A program made the translations under genes and the position numbers. From positions 25,184 to 89,183 of the forward strand of contig RQSC01000869.1 in NCBI GenBank assembly GCA_013416795.1: 64,000 bases of DNA, in the 5' to 3' direction. Position 1 is the first letter of the stretch. Each line of letters starts with the position of its first letter. Of this stretch, positions 19,901 through 28,456 are shown piece by piece. This DNA is from Prasinococcaceae sp. CCMP 1430 (lineage: Eukaryota > Prasinodermophyta > Palmophyllophyceae > Prasinococcales > Prasinococcaceae). Under the pieces are notes generated by a model, which saw only the letters and a program-made list of their open reading frames with translations, made no database searches and was not told the origin of the DNA.

Positions 19901-21192
19901 TCCTTCTGCGCCTCTCGCTCCTCGCGGCGCCTGGCCCACTCGGCCTCCCGCTCCTTCCTCCGCTCGGCCTTCTCAAACTCCTTCTGCAGGCGCATCTCCT
20001 CCCTCTCGCGCCACTTGGTCAGCTGCCGCTTGAGGGCGGGAAGGGTGGTGCCCTTCGGGATCCCACCGAGCTTCTGGATCTGGTCCAAGATATCGTTCTT
20101 CGACATCTTGGCCAGAGGCTCCCACTCCTTCTTCGGAGCCTTCTTCTTCTTGGGGGTCTTTTTCTTCACGCCCCCTTCGCCTCCGCCCTTCTTCTTGGGC
20201 GTGCCCTTGAGGACCTCCAGGGTGACCTCGAACGCAGCCCCACCCTTGGCGCGCTTGGCAGCGGCCTCCTCCGCGGCCTTCTCCTCGCGGGCGCGCTTGG
20301 CAGCACGCTTCGCCTCTGCGGCGGCCTCTCGCTCCGCTTTCGCCTTGGCCGCGGCTTCTTCCTTCGCTTTCTCGGCCATGGCCTTCTCGAACGCGGGCTT
20401 GAGGTCGGCGGGCACGTCCAATGGGATACCGTGCTCGGCGGCGACGAGCTCTTTGACGCTCCACCAAGTGACGGGCTTCGTCGGCGCCACGGCGTACACG
20501 CGCGCGATGTTGGCCATCATCTGGCGGTTGATGACGCCGCGCGGGCGGTGCATCTGACTCGCAGGCACTATGTCACCCTCGGTCTCCTCTGGCTCCTCCC
20601 CCTCGGCGAGCTCGGCCCACTTCACCTCGTATAGGTCGGCGGCATCCTTGCGCTCCACGATGCGGAATTTGCGCTTCGCGCTCTTGCTCGGCGTGACGCC
20701 CTCGTTCTCCTTGCCCTCCTCGGCGGCCTTGGCGGCGGCCTCGGCGGCCGCCGCGGCGTTCGCGCCGGTGTGAATTTTGACGATCTCGCCGATCAGATTG
20801 TCCTCGCCCTTGCCGCGCGCCACGATGACCTCCTCGCCGATGAAGTACCTCTCGAACATCGTATCGTAGATGCTGTCCACGAGGGTGTCAAGCTTGGTGG
20901 CGGTGTTGTACTGCACTGTGCGCAGGATCGGCGCGATGATCCATTCGGGGTACGCGGCGATCTCGGCCTTGGCGCCCTCCTCGGACATGAGCGCCTCCTC
21001 GTAGGTTAGGGCGCGCGTGCCCGTCACACCGCACGTCCACACGCGCTGGCGGTAGAGCTCCATCTGCGCGGCGTACTGATCGTAGTCGGTGAACACCTCA
21101 TCTGTGAAGCGCACGCGGAAGGTGGGCGCGCCTTTCGCCAGCCCTTCGGGCGGCGCGAGCGTCTCAAACGCGGTGCGCTTGAAAAGAGGCAT
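16906..21192 (-). CDS. WAC-DDT-WHIM chromatin remodelling protein (ACF1/BAZ1-like) with RFD-like C-terminus
   Basis: A 1428-residue protein in a single exon from the ATG at 21192. The N-terminus MPLFKRTAF...VRFTDEVFTDYDQYA is the WAC domain that binds DNA in ACF1/WSTF proteins, continuing through ERYFIGEEVIVARGKG. A long Lys/Glu/Ala coiled coil follows, then a DDT domain (about 19490-19680, SSMALWEFLEFFGESCPTL), an acidic Glu run (about 19005-19060), and a WHIM/WSD region (PLGMDRNSNRYWWLAS, then GVQERALKEEL). DDT plus WHIM modules hold ISWI ATPases as nucleosome rulers. The C-terminal 180 residues (from RHFVMRDKEGKERGP through VTDWALDYGD to EECAEAY-like sequence) resemble the replication-foci domain of DNMT1. 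No PHD finger or bromodomain is seen. Confidence 0.8.
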   Translation of the reverse strand: MPLFKRTAFETLAPPEGLAKGAPTFRVRFTDEVFTDYDQYAAQMELYRQRVWTCGVTGTRALTYEEALMSEEGAKAEIAAYPEWIIAPILRTVQYNTATKLDTLVDSIYDTMFERYFIGEEVIVARGKGEDNLIGEIVKIHTGANAAAAAEAAAKAAEEGKENEGVTPSKSAKRKFRIVERKDAADLYEVKWAELAEGEEPEETEGDIVPASQMHRPRGVINRQMMANIARVYAVAPTKPVTWWSVKELVAAEHGIPLDVPADLKPAFEKAMAEKAKEEAAAKAKAEREAAAEAKRAAKRAREEKAAEEAAAKRAKGGAAFEVTLEVLKGTPKKKGGGEGGVKKKTPKKKKAPKKEWEPLAKMSKNDILDQIQKLGGIPKGTTLPALKRQLTKWREREEMRLQKEFEKAERRKEREAEWARRREEREAQKEVEKQLRAEKREAEKKALEERKAAEAAAREAAKRYPIGEAQLEEERKAEREAIIARGEKPPREPAWPKPAKDTTGETLPSSMALWEFLEFFGESCPTLPEKPELLVLQEALASPEGSSIVPHLYEGILALLLGDGEFAGMDGVLEAPPRWKRVLNKHTWPELARRFVLAGPTSRIHREAAAVRGAVNAFASAEALGKSAWHSLSAERHVALLQALFDDCVGTASLRHAIQERIDAAHAISAEQWHNVREKAKQKKQEDEEKKAAREAAKAAEEEDEEEEEDGDYEEEEEEEEEEEEECPPDELDEEVRIFRGDPGDRKALLAHRKKVSDMEADLSRRRTEWHRRQREKERLESQREAMESKRAREEQERKEREAEERAAGAARERAFAAAERNREAAEVERKMQAVAVRSDPLGMDRNSNRYWWLASDRSCIFVESAEGKWGRYTSIAEVDKLIKYLDHRGVQERALKEELQRVHGRLKTYLRRADEPASANGAPAGTPLKAAGGSAAGAFSPGRSPYARRAGAAVGGSRGSDKDSACVRATVQVIDGMLEAADATQSLRQSTKAASTLKQLKESLLSAEMLIMEVENDGKDPEPVPMDEDAKGAGDGEGGEGGPSEEGDQDDGEESEDELEIEEETDVEVRVWWRALHNGDDHVLRKACALDDASRSGRPQRGRGSKAAEEVAPVWDFPEDQAQWRADVASSKTLNAVAYHAWVLSDRAAPLLNSVSRGYVHRLRIEHAMQPTPSKKGKGSKARQAESDSDDGEGEAKFARETSVPERFQLALGDDEDSDSAAAHYLIRHFVMRDKEGKERGPDVFETAPGTKLTIHGQLVIPAGKKQTPHYKPGPDGVMDIQLTVTDWALDYGDEKAPPVIWLQTATGSYLKLLECAEAYEEHMVAPNAMLLLTARIIERLEFHPNASLKSSLDQLLRPKDSYPHFGLKDLKTCAWFVWEQLQEHFSTEHEFGMVPLQSKLCEDLQALARGEKLQAIEASEADKTS

Positions 21193-22058
21193 GGTGGCCA
21201 CGCCCTCCCTGCGCCTGCAGTGGGCGCGCCGCAAAAAACGACGGCGGCCAGCGAGGGGCAGGCGAGCGAGCGCGTCGCCGTCCCAGGCGCGGCGGGCAGC
21301 GGCCGGTCAGCTCCAGCTCGCAGGCGTGCAACCCATCGGCGGCGCTCACCCCCGAGGCCCGCGCGCGCTGCGCGCCCNCGCGACGAGCCGTCGTCTGTGG
21401 CGTCGTCGTCCACTCCATCAGGATCCGCCTCCGCTAGGATGCGTTCGACCAGTTCCTCGTCGGCCTGTGACAGTGAGCCAACGAACACGCTCTTCACCAG
21501 GAGCGCGTTACGACGGAGGATGTCCTTCGGATCGGCCTCCGAGGCACCCACATCGCCCCATCCCGTCCCCTGCTCTCCGCTCCCGCTCCCGCGGCCCATG
21601 CGACCGAGACCGAATTTAGGGCTGCGGGCCCACCTGCCTGCCAGTCCGGATTTCGATTTTTCGAATCGCGCGCAGGGGCGGAGCGAACTCCGGCGGGGCG
21701 GGGGTGCGGGGCGGGGTTTCGGGTTAAGGTTTGGGTTTGGGGTGAGAGGACGTAGGGTGCAAGACGGGACGTGCACGTGCAAAGCCTGGGCGTGCGGACG
21801 CGCGCGCGAACGCGGCTGGCGCGGGGCGCTTCCCCATTCGCGGCCCAGTCAGGGGCGCGTCCCGCCGCGCGGAGCGAGACGTCGTCCAGGGCGGGGGGGA
21901 AGCAGGCGGCGGGGCGGCGCCACAGGGCGCACGCCACGGCTGCTGCGGAGTAGAGTGCCCGCGCAGAGTAGAGCGCCTGCAGTGGGTGCGCGAAGGAGGC
22001 CCGCGGGGGAGCGGAAAGGGGCGGAGCGGGAGCGGCAGGCCAGGCGCTGGCGGCGGCG
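21193..22058. promoter_or_regulatory. Divergent promoter region (DDT protein / ornithine aminotransferase)
   Basis: An 866-base head-to-head spacer. A single ambiguous base lies at 21378. Near 21655 there is an AT-rich patch (ATTTCGATTTTTCGAATCG). At about 21716-21742 a telomere-like tract reads GGGTTAAGGTTTGGGTTTGG, sharing GGGTTAAGGTTTGG with the reverse complement of 25592-25605 in another divergent promoter. No gene is supported. Confidence 0.45.
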
Positions 22059-23774
22059 ATGGCGGCGCGCGCGCGTGCGGCCGCAGCGCGTGCGTCATCA
22101 TCGGTGCGCACGGCGGCGGCAGCGCGTGCATCGTCATCGGCGGCGGCCGCAAAGCCAAAACAGGCGATGCCGGCACAGGAGGCGGGCGCCGGCGAGGCAG
22201 CCTCGGACGTCACCGCGCTCGAGGCCGAGCTCCTCAGAAAAGAGGCCGCGCACGGAGCGCAGAACTATCCGCCCGCGCCGGTGGTGATCTCTCGCGCGCG
22301 GGGGGCCACGGTGTGGGACGTGCGCGGCCGCCGCTTCTTCGACTTCCTGGCAGGCTACTCGGCAGTGAGTCAGGGTCACTGCCACCCACGCATCATCTCC
22401 GCGCTGTCGGAGCAGGCGAAAACGTGCACGCTCACCTCGCGCGCCTTCCACAACGACAAGTGGCCGCTGCTCGCGGAGCACCTCTCGCGCGCGCTCGGCT
22501 ACGAGGCTGCGCTGCCAATGAACAGCGGCGCCGAAGCGGTGGAGACTGCCGTCAAGCTGGCCAAGAAGTGGGCCTTTGAGGTAAAGGGCGTTGCAGACGG
22601 CGAGCAGCTCATCGCGTCGGCCTGCGGCTGCTTTCATGGCCGCACCGCTGCCGCCATATCGATGAGCTGCGACCCCGACGCCACGACGGGTTTCGCGCCG
22701 CTGCTGCCGGGCACGGTGAAGGTGCCCTTTGGCGACGCTGAGGCACTCCGCGGCGCGCTCGAGCGCTTCGGGGAGCGCATAGCCGCCTTTGTTGTGGAGC
22801 CCATCCAGGGCGAGGGCGGCGTCGTGTTGCCACCTGAGGGCTATTTCGCCGAGGTGCGTCGCCTGTGCGATCGACACAACGTGCTCCTCGTCGCCGACGA
22901 GGTCCAGACCGGTCTCGGCCGCACCGGGCACATGCTCGCCATCGAGGCTGAGGGTGTGCGCCCCGACGTGGTCGTGCTCGGCAAGGCGCTCAGTGGTGGC
23001 GTGCTGCCCGTCTCTGCGGTCGTTGCAGACTGGCGTGTGATGAACAGCATCAAGCCCGGCGAGCACGGCTCGACCTTTGGTGGCTCGCCGCTGGGCGCGG
23101 CGGTTGCGCTCGAGGCGCTCAAGGTGCTTCAGGACGAGAGGCTGGTTGAGAGGTCGGCAGAGGTGCGCAGGACAAAGCGGGTGCACGCTGCGCGCGGCCA
23201 TGTGAGCGCCCGCCCCAACGTGCGTCGCTGAAATGCCGCGATGCTGACGCTTTCATGCGTGCCGCCGACGCCGCCTCAAACACTCTATACCTCAAAGCTG
23301 GGCGAGGTCATGCTCGAGCGATTGTCCTCCATCGCCACAAAGGACGCCTCTGCGGCTGCATCAAGCTCGCGCCCTGCACTCGTATTGGAACAGCGCGGAC
23401 GCGGCCTGTTTGCTGCGGTTGACGTGGGTGGCGCACCGCATGTGAATGCATACGATGCGTGCGACCTACTGCGCGAGCGTGGAGTGCTCACAAAGCCCAC
23501 CCAGCGCAACACCATCCGGCTGGCACCACCACTGGTCATCGCCGAGGAAGAGCTCGCGCACGCCATGGACCAGTTCGAGGCGGTCTTCCTCTCAGATCTG
23601 CCCGCGCTCTACGAGCGGCGCAGGCGCGAAGTCGTGACTAACGGCGAGGTGACCAAGTTCGCTGCACCTGCTCCGCGCCCTTGCAATCGCTGTGGAAAGG
23701 ACCTCGAGTCCGCGGACGCCTGTCACGGCAACTGGGACTTCCCTGCTGAGCACTTCAAGCCAGCCTACCATTGA
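22059..23774 (+). CDS. OAT: Ornithine aminotransferase, mitochondrial
   Basis: Exons 22059-23162 and 23298-23774 (intron 135 bases, donor GTGCGCAGG, acceptor CTCAAAG, phase 0), joining ERSAE to LGEVMLERL; 526 residues. The enzyme transfers the delta-amino group of ornithine to 2-oxoglutarate, giving glutamate semialdehyde. Seen: the PLP-binding Lys in VVLGKALSGGVLPVSAV, the cofactor Asp in LLVADEVQTGLGRTGHML, and the substrate motif GAEAVETAVKLAKKW. The first 35 residues are Arg/Ala/Ser-rich, fitting a mitochondrial presequence. After the usual end (about residue 475) comes an extra 50-residue tail with CNRCGKDLESADAC, a possible metal-binding knuckle not typical of OAT. It converges on the RsmB-like gene. 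Confidence 0.88.
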
Positions 23775-23950
23775 GAGGGTGACCAGCAGAATCTGCATGC
23801 GTGCACTCACCACACCAGTGCAACGGGAGCGACCACGAAGCATGGGCGCAGCGAAGCACCCATCACTCCCCGGCGTGCAGCTGGTCTTTGCAACGGACAA
23901 ATACAAGTCGTGCGTGCCCGTAAGGATTGGATCGCCATCTTACGACTCGC

Positions 23951-25387
23951 TCACACGCGCACCAGCCTGGCCACGAAGATGCCGTCGAGTCCACCCGAAG
24001 CCGCCGAGTGCTGCGGCAGGAAGCGCAAGTCGCCTTGTGCGGTCAGCGCCTCGTCTGCCGCCAAAGGTGCCTCGTCCGGGGTGATGGCCTGGCGCCTCCA
24101 ACCTGTGTTCTCCGACAGAAACCAATCAACTTGGTCCTCGCACTCAGCCGGCAGAATCGAGCATGTGACATACAGCAGCACCGCATCCGACTCAGGCGTA
24201 GTCATATCGGCCGCCGCCAACAACAGCTCCCTCTGCAGCGCGCAGAGCCGCGACACGTCCCGTGGCTGCAGCTGATAGGCAATGTTCGGGTGCCTTCGCA
24301 GCGTGCCCGTTGCAGAGCACGGTGCATCCAGCAGCACCGCGTCCGCAGTCCCCACACTGTCCTCGTCGTCAAGCGCCCGCGCGTCGCACACCTTCACCCG
24401 CACGCGGTCCTCAATTTTTAGGCGCTCGAGGTTGCGTCGCAGCAGTCGCGCGCGTCGAGCGCTGCTATCAATGGCAGTGACACGCACGGCTGTCTCATCG
24501 CTCTCGGTCCCTGCGCCAGTGTTGGCCAGCGCGCACGCGAGCTGCATGGTCTTCCCTCCGGGCGCGGCGCAGAGGTCAATGACGCTCCTCGGAGCATTCA
24601 CGAGTGCGAGAGGCGCCGCACTCGCCGCCGCTGCGCCCTGCACCCACCAAGCGCCCTGCTCAAATCCTGGCATGACGCGAACGTCGCCCGCACCCGCACG
24701 GAGCCGCACGGTGTTTCCGGCGAGCACTTTCCCGCCGAGTTTGGCCGCCCACTCTGTCACCGGCTCGCCAGCACGGACGCTTATGTCCAGACACGGCGCG
24801 CTCTGCAGCGACGCCTGCAGCTCGCCAGACGCCTCGCCGTAGGCATCCGCGAGGGCTGTCGACAGCCAGTCGGGAAGGTCATCCTCATGGCCGTCGGCTT
24901 CCATGGACGCGAGGAGTTCCGAACGACGCTCGGCAATGGTCTTGACGGCCTTCCACACCAGACTCTTGGACGAAGCAAACCCCTGACGCGTCGCGAGGGC
25001 GGTCGTCTCATTCACAGCCGCATACTCTGGGGTGTCCAAGACCAGTAGCTGGACGGCGCCCAGGCGGATGATGTTTGCGAGACGCCCGCGGCCGCCGTTC
25101 GGCACCTTCACGCCCGCCCGAAGGATGGCTCTATCCACGGCAGCAAGCTTCCTGAGCGTCTCCGTTGCCAGCTTCCGAGCGAACTTGCGGCGCTGGGGCT
25201 TGAGCTCGGACAGCTGCGTGGCGGCGAGCGCCGCGTCGAGCGGAGCGCCCTCCTCGAGCGTCGCGCAGACAGCATCAAGCGCGATTGAGCGCGCGTCGGC
25301 GCGGCGATCCTCCCCCGCCTCGCCGCCGTCGCCACCCGGAGGCGCGGCGCGGCCGCGACGCCCGCTCCGACCCCCGCGGCCGCGAAG
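23951..25387 (-). CDS. NOL1/NOP2/Sun-type RNA (cytosine-5) methyltransferase, RsmB-like, 5' incomplete
   Basis: The frame is open from an in-frame stop at 25388-25390 to the stop at 23951. The first ATG (25138) lies too far in, because upstream codons already encode a NusB-like N-terminal domain (ARSIALDAVCATLEEGAPLD, then RRKFARKLATETLRKLAAVD). The SAM-binding motif is VIDLCAAPGGKTMQLA. The two cysteines of m5C enzymes are present: DAPCSATGTLRRHP (motif IV) and LLYVTCSILPAE (motif VI). Bacterial RsmB methylates C967 of 16S rRNA, so this is probably an organellar rRNA methyltransferase. A transit peptide could come from an upstream exon, or from the neighbouring frame beginning MGGSVGETG at 25437 if one base is wrong in the assembly. 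It converges on OAT. Confidence 0.8.
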   Translation of the reverse strand, partial: LRGRGGRSGRRGRAAPPGGDGGEAGEDRRADARSIALDAVCATLEEGAPLDAALAATQLSELKPQRRKFARKLATETLRKLAAVDRAILRAGVKVPNGGRGRLANIIRLGAVQLLVLDTPEYAAVNETTALATRQGFASSKSLVWKAVKTIAERRSELLASMEADGHEDDLPDWLSTALADAYGEASGELQASLQSAPCLDISVRAGEPVTEWAAKLGGKVLAGNTVRLRAGAGDVRVMPGFEQGAWWVQGAAAASAAPLALVNAPRSVIDLCAAPGGKTMQLACALANTGAGTESDETAVRVTAIDSSARRARLLRRNLERLKIEDRVRVKVCDARALDDEDSVGTADAVLLDAPCSATGTLRRHPNIAYQLQPRDVSRLCALQRELLLAAADMTTPESDAVLLYVTCSILPAECEDQVDWFLSENTGWRRQAITPDEAPLAADEALTAQGDLRFLPQHSAASGGLDGIFVARLVRV

Positions 25388-25794
25388 TCACCGACTGACG
25401 CGCCCATCGAGCCCGTCTCGCCCACTGAGCCCCCCACCGCTGAGCGCGCGCAGTGTGTCGCGCCACGCCACGTCAGCCGCCGCTCGCGCCTGCGCGTGCG
25501 ATTTGACCAAAAATAACAGACCCTACAAGAGCACAGCGGATTTTGAATTCATATTTGACTCGATTTTCGGAGCGGTGCCATACCCTAAAAGCGTGCGTCC
25601 AAACCTTAACCCAAAACCCTCGCCCTCGCGTCGGCCCGCTGGACGCACGCACGCGCACTCGCACGCGCAACGGGGTGGGGTGTGGGAGGGCGGCGCACAG
25701 CGGGTGGGCGAGGAGGTGCGTAAGGGGTTGATCGCCGGCTGCTTGCCACTAAGCACGCCTCTGGGAGGCCGTGGTGGAGACGGGCGCGCTCGCG
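25388..25794. promoter_or_regulatory. Divergent promoter region (RsmB-like / TrmH-like)
   Basis: Head-to-head spacer with an unusually AT-rich centre (25500-25610: AAAAATAACAGACCCTAC, GAATTCATATTTGACTCG) and a telomere-like stretch CCAAACCTTAACCCAAAACC at 25592-25611. Its right end carries one arm of a 35-bp inverted repeat. Confidence 0.45.
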
Positions 25795-25901
25795 ATGAGC
25801 GGAGCCACGGCGACGGCCGCAGTGGCGGGCTCGAGTGCGGCAGGCGCCGCGCGGCGGCGGTGGCGGGAGCGCGCCCGTCTCCACCACGGCCTCCCAGAGG
25901 C
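25757..25901. repeat. 35-bp perfect inverted repeat flanking the TrmH-like start
   Basis: The arms 25757-25791 and 25867-25901 are exact reverse complements (arm 1 begins GCCTCTGGGAGGCCGTGGTG), separated by 75 bases. The first arm ends 3 bases before the ATG at 25795, so that start codon sits in the loop of a potential very stable hairpin. A fold-back assembly error is the main alternative. Confidence 0.85.
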
Positions 25902-26706
25902 AGCAGCGGCGCGGCGCGGGCGGGTGGGTCTGTCGCAGGCGCGGGCGGCGGCGGGTGCTGTCGGCGGCGCTCGGGGGCGCTTCCCGCACACGCTCGATAG
26001 CTTCCCGCTTGATGATCCCGCTTACACGCTTCGCGACCCGGAGGAGGTCGTTCGCCTGGCGTCGCAAGTGCTCTCGGCTGAGCGCCTCGAGCGTTTCGAG
26101 CGTGCCGCGGCGGGGCGCACGAATGCGGTGACGTGCGTCCTCGAGGGGCTGTACGACACAGGCAACGTCGCAGCGGTCTGCCGTAGCGCCGAAGCGCTCG
26201 GCGTGCACACGATTCATACCATCGATAGCTGCGAAAAGAGTAAGGTGTCGGCGCGTGCGGCGAGCGGCGCGGAGAAGTGGCTGCATCGGCAGCGGTGGCA
26301 GTCCACGGCGCCGTGCATCGAGCGCCTCAAGGCAGACGGGTACAGAGTGGTGTGCACACACCTGAGTAGGGAGACGGTGCCCATCGGGGAGCTCGACTGG
26401 ACACAACCTACGGCGGTGCTCTTTGGAAACGAGCACGCGGGTGCAAGCGACGAGGCTGTCGAGCTTGCGGACGCGTGCGTGTCGGTGCCCATGGACGGCC
26501 TAGTGGAGTCGTTCAATGTGAGCGTCGCGGCTGCGCTGGTGTTCTACCACGCACGCCAGGATCGGCTGGCGCGGCAGGGTTTCCACGGCGACCTGAGTGA
26601 GGACGAGCGCCGCGCGCTGGTGGCCCACTTCTGTCTCCGCCATGACGCCTCATTCCCCGCCGTGCTCCGCAACCTGCTGCTCAGGGAGCAGCGCAGGGAT
26701 CCGTAG
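25795..26706 (+). CDS. TrmH/SpoU family RNA 2'-O-ribose methyltransferase
   Basis: About 303 residues from the ATG at 25795; the first 60 residues are low-complexity and overlap the inverted repeat, so a downstream start is possible. The SPOUT fold is clear: motif 1 LEGLYDTGNVAAVCRSAEAL, motif 2 AVLFGNEHAGASDEAVEL, and motif 3 VPMDGLVESFNVSVAAALV, which form the trefoil-knot SAM site. The C-terminus (RHDASFPAVLRNLLLREQ) resembles that of E. coli TrmH, which methylates G18 of tRNAs. A tRNA or organellar rRNA Gm methyltransferase is inferred. The Ala/Arg-rich leader could be an organelle presequence. It converges on PurU with 118 bases between stops. Confidence 0.85.
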   Translation: MSGATATAAVAGSSAAGAARRRWRERARLHHGLPEAAAARRGRVGLSQARAAAGAVGGARGRFPHTLDSFPLDDPAYTLRDPEEVVRLASQVLSAERLERFERAAAGRTNAVTCVLEGLYDTGNVAAVCRSAEALGVHTIHTIDSCEKSKVSARAASGAEKWLHRQRWQSTAPCIERLKADGYRVVCTHLSRETVPIGELDWTQPTAVLFGNEHAGASDEAVELADACVSVPMDGLVESFNVSVAAALVFYHARQDRLARQGFHGDLSEDERRALVAHFCLRHDASFPAVLRNLLLREQRRDP

Positions 26707-26760
26707 ACCGGAGGATGAGCTGAAGCCCTCGCCTCGTTGCCGACAAAGCTGGATAATTGG

Positions 26761-26771
26761 TGTACTGTACA
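26761..26771. terminator. TGTACTGTACA between convergent genes
   Basis: Near-palindromic TGTACTGTACA in the spacer between the TrmH-like stop (26706) and the PurU stop (26825). TGTA is readable on both strands. Inferred shared polyadenylation element. Confidence 0.45.
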
Positions 26772-26824
26772 TGGTCTTATGCAGCAGACTACTACGTAGC
26801 TATCTAGAGATAGAGGTAGCAGTC

Positions 26825-27988
26825 CTACTCGAGCACGATGACCCCTCGCGGTCCCTTGATGACGCGCCCCTCGACGTACATGCGCACGGCGTCAGCGAGG
26901 CAGCGCTGCTCGAGGCTCTTAGATTTGCGCGCCAGCGTCGCGAGCGAGTCGCGATGCGTGACGCTTTCGACCAGCTGGCGGATGATGGGCCCCTCGTCGA
27001 GGTTCTCGGTCACAAAGTGCGCAGTGGCACCGATGATCTTGACTCCCGCGGTGTACGCCTGGCGGTACGGCGCGGCGCCCTTGAAGCTCGGAAGCAGCCC
27101 GTGGTGGATGTTTATGATGTCGTGGCCGTACTCGTCCAAAAAGTTCGCGCTGAGCACCTGCATGTAGCGCGCGAGCACGAGCAGCTCGGTGCCCGCCACC
27201 TTGCGGAGGACGTCGGGTTCATTGGAGCGCGGCGTGTGCGCAGGGAGAATGTGCAGCGGCACGCCGTGGCGGTCCAGGAAGCGCGCCACGTGCGAGCGCG
27301 CGGGCACCGGGTGGTTGCTCACCACGCACTTGAGGTCGACGGGCAGCTCCCCGCTCTGCCAGCGGTACAGGAAATCCACCAGACAATGGTCCTGCTTGGA
27401 TGCCATGACCGCCACAGGGATGAGGCGCTCGGGTGTGCCGAGGGCGTCCGTCAGGATTAATTTGGGGTTTCTCACCTCGGGAAGAAGGCCGACCACGCCG
27501 CTCTCCTGCAGGAAGTCCGAGCGCACCTCTCGACTGGGCCAGTCGGTTGGGTCGTACGCGAACTCAATGCGCCCCCAGAACGTGCCCCGCTCGACGTGGA
27601 GGTCGATGTGGCGGATGGTGCCGCCGCGCTGCTCGATGGCGTCGCTCACGGATCGGATGATGCCGCTACGGTCGCCGCATTCAACCAAAAAGATGCCGCG
27701 GCGCTCTCTGTCGTCGTCCACGGATCGCAACGCGGCTGCCCCCGCAGCAGCTCGCACCGGCGTAGCGTAGCCGCGCGCGCGCGCAGGCACGGCTGCGTCG
27801 AAGAGCGGCAACCGAGAGGCCATCACCTGCACCACGCGCGACCCCAAACTCGCACATCCGGCCAGCGCAGCGGACGACACGCCGAGAGGGGCGCATGCAC
27901 TGACACCCCCCCAGGGACCTGCGCAGGCCCTCCCAGCTGCGGATGCCGCTGCTACGCAAGCAGACCGTGCCAAGGCCGGCCTCCACAT
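26825..27988 (-). CDS. purU: Formyltetrahydrofolate deformylase (PurU), mitochondrial
   Basis: A 387-residue single-exon protein from the ATG at 27988. It hydrolyses 10-formyl-THF to formate and THF, balancing one-carbon pools; in plants it supports photorespiratory glycine oxidation in mitochondria. An ACT domain (GIFLVECGDRSGIIRSVSDA) precedes the formyltransferase domain with VAVMASKQDHCLVDFLYRW, the catalytic Asn-His segment INIHHGLLPSFKGAAPY, and the Asp in ENLDEGPIIRQ. The first 90 residues are Ala/Arg/Ser-rich with RGYATPVRA, a likely mitochondrial presequence with a cleavage-type site. Length and motifs are as usual for the family. Confidence 0.92.
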   Translation of the reverse strand: MWRPALARSACVAAASAAGRACAGPWGGVSACAPLGVSSAALAGCASLGSRVVQVMASRLPLFDAAVPARARGYATPVRAAAGAAALRSVDDDRERRGIFLVECGDRSGIIRSVSDAIEQRGGTIRHIDLHVERGTFWGRIEFAYDPTDWPSREVRSDFLQESGVVGLLPEVRNPKLILTDALGTPERLIPVAVMASKQDHCLVDFLYRWQSGELPVDLKCVVSNHPVPARSHVARFLDRHGVPLHILPAHTPRSNEPDVLRKVAGTELLVLARYMQVLSANFLDEYGHDIINIHHGLLPSFKGAAPYRQAYTAGVKIIGATAHFVTENLDEGPIIRQLVESVTHRDSLATLARKSKSLEQRCLADAVRMYVEGRVIKGPRGVIVLE

Positions 27989-28456
27989 TGTCGCTGCTCG
28001 GGCCAGGCGCGGCGCGGCGCTCGGCGGCGGCCACGGGTTGTTCCCTCAGCCCTTTGATAGGAGCGCTCGCGGCGTCAACCTCGTCGCCGGCTCGGCTGCT
28101 CCGCCCGCGCCCGGCGGCCCCCTTAACCCCCACCCCTCCCGCTCGTGCTCACCTCGGCCGCCCGCCCGCGCGCGCGGCGCGAACGGAGCGCCCAGCGCCG
28201 CCCACGCTATTGAACACAGCGAACCCAAAGCAATCACAAATTAACCTCGGTGGTGTACCTGGCGTCGCTCTTCACCTTCGGCCCGGCGCCCGGCGCCGCG
28301 GCGCCGCGGCAGCTGGGCGGCGTCAGCATTTGTCGCCGCGGAAAAAAAAGACACTGAAAGCGCGATCCGCAAAATCTCGACCCGCTGCTGGTGGTGGGGC
28401 ATGTGTTGGCGGGTGCCAGCTGCCACACCCTGGGCTCCCCGCGCGGCGCAGTCGGC
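27989..28456. promoter_or_regulatory. Divergent promoter region (PurU / unknown gene)
   Basis: A 468-base head-to-head spacer with an AT-richer patch at 28206-28250 (ATTGAACACAGCGAACCCAAAGC, AATCACAAATTAACC) and a short A run at 28343-28351. No gene is supported, though frames into the next gene stay open upstream of its first ATG. Confidence 0.4.

Noticed and set aside
19537..20634. A 365-codon Leu-rich plus-strand frame
   Set aside because: Antisense of the Lys/Glu-rich coiled coil of the DDT protein, which inevitably reads as Leu/Phe/Ala/Ser-rich.
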